A DNA stretch of 9,707 nucleotides from Candidatus Rifleibacteriota bacterium. GTDB lineage: Bacteria > Muiribacteriota > Ozemobacteria > Ozemobacterales > Ozemobacteraceae. How positions within the stretch are numbered: the stretch's first letter is position 1; each line of letters begins with the position of its first letter. Positions 1 to 6,646 of this stretch are shown here, piece after piece. The notes under the pieces were generated by a model. That model was not told the DNA's origin. It did no database searches and saw nothing but the letters and a program-made list of their open reading frames with translations. The stretch lies in the NCBI GenBank assembly GCA_028691595.1, contig JAQUZA010000099.1:1-9707 (forward strand), in the 5' to 3' direction. A program made the translations under genes and the position numbers.

Positions 1-48
1 GGCGTGGATTTCGAAAGGATTTTGCTGGTTATCAAGATTATTATTCAT
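1..48 (-). CDS. start of an unidentified gene, cut by the window edge
   Basis: An ATG at 48-46 on the minus strand opens a frame that stays open for all 16 codons to the edge (reads MNNNLDNQQNPFEIHA). It begins 8 bases after the arsR-family stop codon (59-57), so it would be the third gene of the DsrE-ArsR transcript. No good Shine-Dalgarno sequence precedes it, so translation may depend on coupling to the upstream gene. Sixteen polar residues are too few to assign a family. The reading as a real gene rests on spacing and direction only. Confidence 0.4.
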   Translation of the reverse strand, partial: MNNNLDNQQNPFEIHA

Positions 49-56
49 ATAAAACA

Positions 57-437
57 CTATCTACAGCATGCGGGCTGTTTTTCCGGCTTTCTATCGAGCT
101 TTGTTCCGATCAGATCAAGTAAGGTTCTTATAAGGCAAGGATTTTCCAGATAGTAGCAGCGCTTTTTTCCGTCTTCGGTGAAACCGACAATTCTTTCACG
201 GCGAAGAATCGCGAGATGCTGAGAAAGGTTTGGTTGCGGAACGGTTAGAATTTCACAAACATCTCCGACACATCTGGTGCCATCTTTTAGAGAATCTATG
301 ATGGCCAGACGCGTCGGGTGGGCTAATACTTTAAAAAAGTCAGACCATTGGCGATACATGGCATTCTTAACTCTTTCTGATGAGAATTGTGTGGCCAACT
401 TTAGATTGTCAGAATTTTTTCGCTGTTTGAAACCCAT
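57..437 (-). CDS. ArsR/SmtB-family winged-helix repressor, possibly a persulfide/thiol sensor
   Basis: This encodes a 126-residue DNA-binding repressor of the ArsR/SmtB family, which acts as a cytoplasmic dimer and leaves DNA when an effector binds its cysteines. The diagnostic segment FKVLAHPTRLAII lies at residues 34-47. The recognition helix region with PQPNLSQHLAILRRERIV spans about 67-84, followed by the wing around EDGKKRCYYL (88-97). Cysteines are C56 and C61 in the helix before the recognition helix, C94 and C101 in and after the wing, and C124-C125 at the extreme C-terminus. The CxC pair of classical ArsR metal sites is absent (C56 and C61 are five apart). The start at 437 overlaps the upstream DsrE-like gene by 37 bases and lacks a clear Shine-Dalgarno sequence. 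M27 (codon at 359-357) would give a 100-residue protein of more typical ArsR length and is a real alternative. The DsrE neighbour and an ATTC-N8-GAAT operator in the shared promoter favour a sulfur or redox signal over arsenic; this is inference. Confidence 0.85.
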   Translation of the reverse strand: MGFKQRKNSDNLKLATQFSSERVKNAMYRQWSDFFKVLAHPTRLAIIDSLKDGTRCVGDVCEILTVPQPNLSQHLAILRRERIVGFTEDGKKRCYYLENPCLIRTLLDLIGTKLDRKPEKQPACCR

Positions 438-757
438 TCTGCCAGCTTGTTCATGGTAGAACTGTTTGCCCCTGCGTAATAGGGTTCGTTTTTATGAATA
501 CCGCAGCGAGCCATGCACGTTCCACAGACCTCAACCTCGACTTTTGCCGCTATAAGTTCTTTGAGCATGGCTTTGAGGTCCTGGTCATATCCTGCAGGTG
601 GATTACAGCTTTCGCGGGCCAGATCAACAGAATCGTTCATCAGAAATATTCGCACATGCTCACCGTTCTTGACCAGAGTCTTTGCCAGCCGCAAAGAGTT
701 CCAGGTGATGTCTGTACCATCATAGGGCGCGCGATTGAAAATAAAGAGAATGCTCAT
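401..757 (-). CDS. DsrE/DsrF-family sulfur-transfer-like protein
   Basis: The 118-residue product has the compact alternating beta/alpha pattern of DsrE/DsrF/TusD-like proteins: a first strand ILFIFNRAPYDG (3-14), the helix ITWNSLRLAKTLVKNG (17-32), the strand HVRIFLMNDSV (34-44), and the late motif VEVCGTCMARCGI (75-87). Members of this family carry persulfides on conserved cysteines or act as small redox adaptors; C78, C81 and C85 are the candidate sulfur carriers, with C51 in addition. No signal peptide is seen, so it is cytoplasmic. The ATG at 757-755 is preceded by GGAG at a spacing of 7, which fixes the start. It is the first gene of the transcript and overlaps the ArsR-type gene, so the two are co-expressed. 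The exact substrate cannot be told from sequence; no dsr sulfite reductase genes are present in the window. Confidence 0.85.
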   Translation of the reverse strand: MSILFIFNRAPYDGTDITWNSLRLAKTLVKNGEHVRIFLMNDSVDLARESCNPPAGYDQDLKAMLKELIAAKVEVEVCGTCMARCGIHKNEPYYAGANSSTMNKLAEWVSNSEKILTI

Positions 758-814
758 TCAATTTCTCCATGAATAAAAGGTTTCGGACAAAAATTGCCTT
801 TTTTATGACAGTTC

Positions 815-834
815 ATATTCTAACATTCGAATAT
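815..834. promoter_or_regulatory. putative SqrR/BigR-type operator (ATATTC-N8-GAATAT)
   Basis: ATATTC (815-820) and its exact complement GAATAT (829-834) flank 8 bases. The inner part is ATTC-N8-GAAT, the consensus reported for the persulfide-responsive SqrR/BigR branch of ArsR proteins. It overlaps the predicted -10 and lies in the spacer of the minus-strand promoter, where a bound repressor would block RNA polymerase. The ArsR-type gene it would control lies just downstream on the minus strand, so autorepression is the simplest reading. The dyad is seen directly; the assignment to this regulator is inferred. Confidence 0.6.
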
Positions 835-846
835 TAAAATCTTCAA
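817..846 (-). promoter_or_regulatory. sigma70-like promoter of the DsrE-ArsR transcript
   Basis: On the minus strand a -35 TTGAAG (846-841) and a -10 TAGAAT (822-817, 5 of 6 matches to TATAAT) are separated by 18 bases. Transcription would begin near 810, giving a leader of about 53 bases before the ATG at 757. The -35 is a modest match, as expected for a regulated promoter. Confidence 0.5.
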
Positions 847-888
847 TGCCAGAAAATAGCAATGTAATTGTTCGGAATTTCTTCGAGT

Positions 889-917
889 TTGCCCTGGCTG
901 CCAGGGTGAGTTAAAAT
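889..917 (+). promoter_or_regulatory. possible promoter of the metallopeptidase gene, with a palindrome in its spacer
   Basis: TTGCCC (889-894) and TAAAAT (912-917) are 17 bases apart, which would place the transcript start near 924 and leave a leader of about 38 bases. A perfect dyad CCCTGG-ctg-CCAGGG (892-906) overlaps the -35 and fills most of the spacer, where a repressor site would lie. The -35 matches TTGACA at 4 of 6 positions, so the promoter is tentative. Confidence 0.35.
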
Positions 918-961
918 GGCTGTCATATTCATGCCAGCCAGAGATGACAGGAAGGACTATT

Positions 962-2227
962 ATGATTCGAAAAATTGCCAGATTCTCGGTATTCTGTTTA
1001 TGCCTTTTTTCTGCACAAGGCTTGTTGATCGCCAATGAACTGAACCGGAATTTTGCCCCGCGCTTTGACCTGATCGTTCGCCCGGCATCTTTTTCGCGCC
1101 CCACCTTTGCTATAAAGGGTTCTGTGACGGTACCCCGCCATATTGACCGGGTCGAGGTTGCTGAGATTCCCTGGCAGCAGTTTGTGTTTTCAACAGATCG
1201 CGTCGATCAGGCTCCCGATGCTGCCTGGCAGCTTACCAGGCCCTCATTTCTGCCAAAAGCTGCACCCTGGAAAATTGAATTCTCAGGGCTTTCTTCACTA
1301 CATCCGCCAAAAAGCGAGGCCTCGGGCGACGAGATCTACTGCCTTAATAATTGCCCGCCCAACCCTGAACTTTTAGTAGATAGGGGTTCGTTCTACAAGG
1401 TGAAGTTTGATCTCCCCGCTGGTTTCAGCGCCCTGTCATTCGACCCTGAGTTTTCGTCGTCGATCGGTCTGCAGTTTCAGATCGCCAGATTTCAAAAGCC
1501 TGTTCACCGCAAAACAGCGGCTTTTTCTTATGCATATGTGTTTCCTGAAGGTTTCTCGGCAGATGAAGATTACATGAGTTTTCTTGAAACCACAATGGAA
1601 AAATGGTTCGAATTGCTCGGTAACCCTGGTTTCAGGCATGTTAAAGTTGGTGTGATTCGAAGAGGCGAGGCAAAAGGTGAGATAAACGGCAGCCCGTGCG
1701 GCAACCTGATTCTTTTTTCTCGAAGTGCTCTGGGCGGCAGGGTTGACTTAAGCGGCCTGGCTGGCTTAGGCATTACTGCTGACGATGCCGATCTGTTTAG
1801 AAAAATGGTGATTGCACACGAACTGGCCCATTTCTGGTTTGGCGTAAAATATGCCGGACAAGATGGCTGGATGGTCGAGGGAATACCGCAGTATCTTGGC
1901 CTTTATGCCGTATGGATGAAGCACCCGGGCCGGGTGGGGGCGTTGATTAAATTCACCGAACATCTCGACCGGATGATCCCACAGGATGCAATCCCGGGCC
2001 ACCCGTTCGGCGATGACCAGATTCTATATATTAAAGCTTACTATCAGGGCTCACTCGCCCTTTTCAGAATTGGCGAACTGATTGGCCATGAAAAGCTTGT
2101 GAAACTGTTGTCATCTGTTTTTGATAAGAACAAAAACCCCGCTTTTGCCGACTTTGACAACAGCTTTAAAAAGCAATTTCCCGATAAGCATGATGAATGG
2201 TCAGCAGCCTGGCGAGTGCAATATTGA
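962..2227 (+). CDS. secreted zinc metallopeptidase, M1/peptidase-MA-like (gluzincin)
   Basis: The product has 421 residues. An N-terminal signal peptide is present (MIRKIARFSVFCLCLFSAQG and a few more residues, probably cleaved after about IANE), so it acts in the periplasm or outside the cell. The zinc site is HELAH at 286-290, with H286 and H290 as ligands, E287 as catalytic base, and E306 in the segment GWMVEG as the likely third ligand. Tyrosines 360-361 in AYYQGSLALFRIG match the YxxG region that carries the catalytic tyrosine of M1-type enzymes. The HExxH-to-Glu spacing is 15 residues, shorter than the 18 of true M1 aminopeptidases and closer to peptidase-MA-type proteins. The N-terminal 200 residues are rich in beta strand and have no family I recognise; C-terminal M1 domains are absent. 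I chose the ATG at 962 over one at 944 because AGGAAGGA (949-956) precedes it at good spacing and the signal peptide then starts with a normal basic n-region. The substrate is unknown. Confidence 0.8.
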   Translation: MIRKIARFSVFCLCLFSAQGLLIANELNRNFAPRFDLIVRPASFSRPTFAIKGSVTVPRHIDRVEVAEIPWQQFVFSTDRVDQAPDAAWQLTRPSFLPKAAPWKIEFSGLSSLHPPKSEASGDEIYCLNNCPPNPELLVDRGSFYKVKFDLPAGFSALSFDPEFSSSIGLQFQIARFQKPVHRKTAAFSYAYVFPEGFSADEDYMSFLETTMEKWFELLGNPGFRHVKVGVIRRGEAKGEINGSPCGNLILFSRSALGGRVDLSGLAGLGITADDADLFRKMVIAHELAHFWFGVKYAGQDGWMVEGIPQYLGLYAVWMKHPGRVGALIKFTEHLDRMIPQDAIPGHPFGDDQILYIKAYYQGSLALFRIGELIGHEKLVKLLSSVFDKNKNPAFADFDNSFKKQFPDKHDEWSAAWRVQY

Positions 2228-2242
2228 TAACCCTCCTCATGT

Positions 2243-2348
2243 GTCATCTCCGTGAAAGTGTTAATCTAAGCTGGCATTGATGAGATCCCTCCTTGCGTGG
2301 GAATGACGATTTTTTTTTCGTCATCCCTGGTGTCGCTCCGGAATCCAT
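2243..2348. repeat. cluster of three degenerate palindromic intergenic repeat units
   Basis: The 290 bases between the metallopeptidase and the next gene hold related units of the widespread GTCATTCCCGCGAAAGCGGGA intergenic-repeat type. One forward copy starts GTCATCTCCGTGAAAG (2243-2268). A second is inverted, ending GGGAATGACG (2282-2309). A third is forward again, from CGTCATCCC to GGAATCC (2319-2348). The facing ends of units two and three form a hairpin: GGGAATGACGA (2299-2309) pairs with TCGTCATCCC (2318-2327) with one bulged base, around a run of T. The units have drifted. The hairpin may end or stabilise the upstream transcript but lacks a following U-tract. A weak promoter-like pair TTGTTC (2387-2392) and TAGACT (2410-2415) lies after the repeats; nothing else is seen in the gap. 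Confidence 0.6.
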
Positions 2349-2517
2349 GAATTTACTGCTTTTGCCCATGTAGTTGTGGTGTTGACTTGTTCTGTTATGT
2401 GGAAATTGGTAGACTAAATACTGGAATGGTTCTGACTGATGGGCGACGAGGACATTAAAAAGCTGATCTTTGAATGAGTTACCCGACCGAAGTTCTTTAA
2501 ACAGTGGGAGCAAAATA

Positions 2518-3324
2518 ATGAAAACACTTAAACTTTTGAGGGCTGTTGCTATTTTTTCCTTGTTTCTATTGATGACCTGCTCTGTATCTGGTATCAGTGC
2601 AGATGAAACTGATGGCGGTTGTTATGACCGCACTTACAAAAACCCTGTTGAGGGTGTTGATCCGGGGCCATTGCCAGACAATATTCATGGAGTTCCAGAA
2701 CCGGAATCTATTCCCCTGGATGAGATTCCGGCTGATGTTGATTGCGAAATTGACCTGGTTAAGAACCGCATCGGCATACGCAATCTCCAGGCAATAAAGA
2801 CTTTCATTGGCCCGGTGAATGGCCAGGCAGTGGTTAAGCTGACTCTTGACCCGAAAACCACTGAGATGGTAAGAGCCAGAATTGAAATTTTGTATGGCGA
2901 AAACACCAGCGGCTGGACCCTTAACATCAGTGACTCGGTATCCAATAACGGCTATGGTGGTGACGGCGGTCATCAGAGTCGTGATGGTGAAGCTCAAATT
3001 CTCGAAGGTAATCTGGCGGTGTATGGCGACGATTTCATGGCTTCACACCCTGAAAAGGGCAAAGTGTTAGCCTCTGCCAATGGTCTGGCGGTGCCTGGCA
3101 GTACAGTTACCTTTGAAGTTTCTGATAACCGACTCGTCTGGCAGAATGATCGGGGTATCGATGGTGCCGTAACATCGCCACATATTTTCAGTCTTGACGG
3201 CCAGGAAGACCGGGAAGGCCCGGTTAATCACGATATTTTTATCGGTTTTAACCAGGTTGTTTCAGGCGGGCGAACCGGTTGCGGCGTGACGCGAATCAGA
3301 ATAAGACTTTTTCCATCGATCTGA
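2518..3324 (+). CDS. exported protein of unknown family
   Basis: The product has 268 residues. The first 28 form a signal peptide: basic MKTLKLLR, a hydrophobic core AVAIFSLFLLM, then TCSVSGISA. Cleavage after ISA is the simplest reading; a lipoprotein site at C21 is possible, but threonine before the cysteine is unusual. Residues 42-75 are a proline- and acid-rich linker. The rest alternates short hydrophobic strands with turns and suggests a beta-sandwich, with a glycine/asparagine-rich loop at about 142-152 and an Arg-rich final strand (TRIRIRLF). Mature cysteines are C35, C76 and C255. No catalytic motif or known domain was recognised. The ATG at 2518 is preceded by GGGAG with 7 bases of spacing; an in-frame ATG at 2470 has no good ribosome site and would bury the signal peptide. 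It ends 60 bases before the histidine kinase, so the two may be co-transcribed. Confidence 0.75.
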   Translation: MKTLKLLRAVAIFSLFLLMTCSVSGISADETDGGCYDRTYKNPVEGVDPGPLPDNIHGVPEPESIPLDEIPADVDCEIDLVKNRIGIRNLQAIKTFIGPVNGQAVVKLTLDPKTTEMVRARIEILYGENTSGWTLNISDSVSNNGYGGDGGHQSRDGEAQILEGNLAVYGDDFMASHPEKGKVLASANGLAVPGSTVTFEVSDNRLVWQNDRGIDGAVTSPHIFSLDGQEDREGPVNHDIFIGFNQVVSGGRTGCGVTRIRIRLFPSI

Positions 3325-3384
3325 TTGTTTTGTGAATCGAGCAGCTGATTCAAGTTAACTTTGCCATTCGCCAAAGGTCTTAAG

Positions 3385-6300
3385 ATGACAGTAAGAAGCA
3401 AGTTGTTGTTGATTGTTGTTGTAAGCATTGCTTTGACCGGAGTTTCGGCTCTGGCGGTCATCTTTCTATTTGCCCGTCAAGATTTAATAAACACTGAAAC
3501 TGCTTCTCTGGCAGCAGAAACAGGCCGACTGGTCGAGGCTTCGACCCTGCGCTTTGCCGAAAGTGAAGCCAGACTTAAGTCTCTGCTCAGATTAATCGAA
3601 AATGAGCTGCAAAAACCCGTTCAACCAGACGAATCAGAAAAGTTTGCTGCCCTGGTTGAGGCTGATAATGATGGCATTTTTCGCAGCCGAAAAGTTTCTT
3701 TTAATGGTCAGCTTGAGGCTGGCGTTTTTTCTGTACCCTCATCGCAGGCCGGTGAGCGTCAGAAAATTGATCATTTGCGCATCAAGCAGGTTCTCGATAT
3801 TTTCGGTTCAGCTTCTACCAGAAGATTTGAAAATGTATATTTTCTCGCTGCCGATAGAAGCGTGGTTATTTTTGATCGCGCCAAGCCTGATTTTGTTTTT
3901 GCGATGGCACCAGAGCATGATTTTTCGCAGTTGCCATGGGTGCAGCTTGGTTCAGAGGCAACCAACCCTGAACGTGCTCTCAGGTTTACTCCGCCTTTAT
4001 ATGACCCGGTCTGGAAAGCCTGGATGGTCAGTGCTGTTTTGCCTTTATATCGTGGGTCGCAATGGCTTGGCGTTCTCGGCGAAGATATGCAGTTGACCAG
4101 CGTTCTGGCTTTTATGTTCAATTCCGGAACCAGGTATCCAGATGAGCAGCATTTCCTTGTCGATACTGCCGGTAACTTCATTCTGGCCGGAAACTGGCAA
4201 TCACTTCTGGAAAATGATCGCCAGGCCTTCAATCTTGAACTTGCCGGGGTGCCACAGCTTGAAAAACTGCTTGGCCGGGTTGTTGCATCCACGACAACCG
4301 TTTTAAACAATGATTTTGCCATGAAAGGCAGGCATTATCTCGCTTTTGGAGAAATGATCGAGGCGGTGGGCTGGCGATATGTGCGCCTGGTCCCTGTAGA
4401 CTCGATAACTGCACCGATGCGGCGCTTTTTATGGGCGCTGGTTATGGTTTTTGGCATTCTTATGGTAGTGACTGGAGTCATGATTGAAACTGCTGCAACA
4501 CGCAGTATTTCACGGCGCATCACTCTGCTCGCCGATGCATTGAAAGGTTTTGGCAAGGGCAGTTATCAGCTTTCAAGTGATGTTCTTACGGGCAACGATG
4601 AGATAAGCGCCGCTGCTGAAAGCTTTGTAAAAATGGCAGAGCGGCAGCAGTTGATGGCACTTGAAAACAAGCAGCAATTCATCGAGCTTAACAAGGCTGA
4701 AACAAAATATCGTTCACTGGTCAATAACAGCCAGAGCATTATTTTTGCTCTCACCACAAATTTGACTGTCAGTTTTGTTTCGCCGGCCTGGAAGCGCCTG
4801 CTGGGCCATGAGAATGACGAGGTTACCGGTAGCGATTTCAGGCGGCTGGTGCATGAAGAAGATAAGGTTGAGTTCGCTGTCTTTCTGCAGAAAATCCAGG
4901 CTGCCGAAGCTGAAAAAGCTGTAACAGTTGCTGAGTCCGGCTGCGAATTTCGCGTTATTCACAAAAATGGTTCAGTTCGCTGGCTTCGATCAGTTTTAAC
5001 ACCCGTTCTAGATGATCAAGGCCAGATTGTTATCTATGTCGGGAATGCCCTGGATATAACCTGTCGCAAACAGGCCGAAGAAAAGCTGCGCGAGAGTGAA
5101 GAGCGCCTGCGGTTGCTGATGAAAAACTCGTCTGATTCACTGGTGGTTCTCGATGCCGAAGGTAGACAAAAATTTGTCAGTCCATCTGCCGAAAAGTTTA
5201 CCGGCTTCAGTGTTGAAGAACTTGAGGGCTTGAGAATCCAGGATATCATACACCCCGACGATCTGCCCCAGGTTCAGCGGGCATGGGCAGAAGCTCTTGC
5301 TCATCCAGAACGGGTTGTTTCAGTTCAATATCGGCATAAGCATAAAACAAAGGAATGGGTGCATTTTGAGGCCGCTGCCCAGAACTTTCTCGACGAGCCA
5401 TCGATTCGCGGAATTGTTACCAGTGTGAGGGACATAACCGAGCGCAAAAAGGCCGAGAAAGAAAAAGAAGACCTTCACGAGCAGTTGCGGCAGGCTCAAA
5501 AAATGGAATCGATCGGCCGCCTCGCCGGCGGTATCGCTCATGATTTTAACAACATGCTCGGAGTAATTCTGGGGCGCACCGAACTGGCCTTGAACAGGCC
5601 TGATCAGGTTGCCAGGCCTGTTGTTGAAGACCTAAAAGAGATTCGTAAGGCCGCTGAAAGGTCTGCCAGGCTCACAAGACAACTTCAGGCCTTTGCCCGT
5701 CAGCAGACAGTCACACCGATTCTACTTGATCTAAATGAGACGATAGAGGGTATGCTTAAGACGCAGAGAACACTGATTGGCCCTGGAACCAATCTTTCCT
5801 GGCTCCCTGGTGCCAATGCAGGTCGAGTTAAGATGGACCCGGCGCAGATTGATCAGATTCTTTCCAATCTCTGTGCCAATGCCGCCGCCGCCCTTGGTGG
5901 CACTGGTGAAATAACCATAAAGACAGATGCCGTATATAATCAGACCTTGTTTCCAGAACAGTCATCTCCTGCAGACTTTGTTCTTCTGTCGGTAAGCGAC
6001 AATGGCTGCGGCATGGATGAAACCACCATTGCAAACATTTTTGAACCGTTTTTTACCACCCGACCGCTTGGCGAAGGTACCGGGCTTGGTCTGGCTACTG
6101 TTTATGGCATTGTCAGGCAGAACAGCGGGTTCGTTAAAGTTTTAAGCAGCCCCCAGAAAGGCACTACATTCGATATCTATCTGCCTCGACAGGCAGAAGG
6201 TATTGTTCTGGCAACAAAAGAAGAGGCAAAGCCCGTTCAGGATGAAAAAGTGACTATTCTTCTGACCGAAGACGAACCGGCCATTCTCAATATTGGCACA

Positions 6301-6633
6301 ACCATGCTTGAAATGCTCGGTTATCGGGTTCTTGCTGCTCCAGCTCCCGAAGCCGCGCTTAGCCTGGCCGCAGAGTTTGATGGCAGAATCCATATGCTTC
6401 TGACCGATGTAATCATGCCCGGCATGAATGGCGGTGAACTTGCTGCCAGGCTTTCTTCGCTTTATCCTGATCTTAAATGTCTTTTCATGTCAGGTTACAC
6501 AGCTGATGTCATCGCCAATCACGGGGTTATTGCTGAGGGAGTGCAGTTTATTCAAAAGCCCTTCACGATGAAGGAACTTTCTGAAAAGGTTAAGTCGGCT
6601 CTCGAAGCAGCAAAACCCGCCGTAGCTGCCTGA
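3385..6633 (+). CDS. membrane hybrid histidine kinase (Cache-like sensor, HAMP, two PAS, HisKA, HATPase, REC)
   Basis: This 1082-residue inner-membrane protein senses signals and phosphorylates itself, then its own receiver. TM1 is at about 6-28. The periplasmic region 30-345 has a Cache-like stretch, with YDPVWKAWMVSAVLPLY and LGVLGEDMQL between about 205 and 240. TM2 is about 348-370, then HAMP to about 425. PAS domains lie at about 440-565 and 570-690, each ending in a PAC-like ALDIT or VRDIT segment. The phosphoacceptor is H719 in GGIAHDFNNML. The ATPase has N832 in its N box, D872 in DNGCGMD, and GEGTGLGL at 896-903. The C-terminal receiver (about 955-1072) has acidic residues E962-E964, acceptor D1008 in LLTDVIMPGMNG, S1036 and K1058, so both catalytic halves look intact. 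The start at 3385 is chosen because AAAGG lies 7-8 bases upstream; a TTG at 3361 in frame is less likely. No HPt protein or DNA-binding response regulator is encoded nearby, so the output is unknown. Confidence 0.92.
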   Translation: MTVRSKLLLIVVVSIALTGVSALAVIFLFARQDLINTETASLAAETGRLVEASTLRFAESEARLKSLLRLIENELQKPVQPDESEKFAALVEADNDGIFRSRKVSFNGQLEAGVFSVPSSQAGERQKIDHLRIKQVLDIFGSASTRRFENVYFLAADRSVVIFDRAKPDFVFAMAPEHDFSQLPWVQLGSEATNPERALRFTPPLYDPVWKAWMVSAVLPLYRGSQWLGVLGEDMQLTSVLAFMFNSGTRYPDEQHFLVDTAGNFILAGNWQSLLENDRQAFNLELAGVPQLEKLLGRVVASTTTVLNNDFAMKGRHYLAFGEMIEAVGWRYVRLVPVDSITAPMRRFLWALVMVFGILMVVTGVMIETAATRSISRRITLLADALKGFGKGSYQLSSDVLTGNDEISAAAESFVKMAERQQLMALENKQQFIELNKAETKYRSLVNNSQSIIFALTTNLTVSFVSPAWKRLLGHENDEVTGSDFRRLVHEEDKVEFAVFLQKIQAAEAEKAVTVAESGCEFRVIHKNGSVRWLRSVLTPVLDDQGQIVIYVGNALDITCRKQAEEKLRESEERLRLLMKNSSDSLVVLDAEGRQKFVSPSAEKFTGFSVEELEGLRIQDIIHPDDLPQVQRAWAEALAHPERVVSVQYRHKHKTKEWVHFEAAAQNFLDEPSIRGIVTSVRDITERKKAEKEKEDLHEQLRQAQKMESIGRLAGGIAHDFNNMLGVILGRTELALNRPDQVARPVVEDLKEIRKAAERSARLTRQLQAFARQQTVTPILLDLNETIEGMLKTQRTLIGPGTNLSWLPGANAGRVKMDPAQIDQILSNLCANAAAALGGTGEITIKTDAVYNQTLFPEQSSPADFVLLSVSDNGCGMDETTIANIFEPFFTTRPLGEGTGLGLATVYGIVRQNSGFVKVLSSPQKGTTFDIYLPRQAEGIVLATKEEAKPVQDEKVTILLTEDEPAILNIGTTMLEMLGYRVLAAPAPEAALSLAAEFDGRIHMLLTDVIMPGMNGGELAARLSSLYPDLKCLFMSGYTADVIANHGVIAEGVQFIQKPFTMKELSEKVKSALEAAKPAVAA

Positions 6634-6646
6634 CTTGTGCGTTCAA

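Noticed and set aside
57..757. An arsenic-resistance (ars) operon
   Set aside because: The regulator lacks the CxC arsenic site and no arsenate reductase or arsenite pump is seen; the partner is a DsrE-like protein.
820..1104. A 94-codon open frame on the minus strand
   Set aside because: It overlaps the promoter region and the signal-peptide end of the metallopeptidase and has no recognisable domain or ribosome site context.
2244..2513. An 89-codon open frame on the minus strand
   Set aside because: It runs through the palindromic repeat cluster, has no homology I recognise, and reads like translated repeat DNA.
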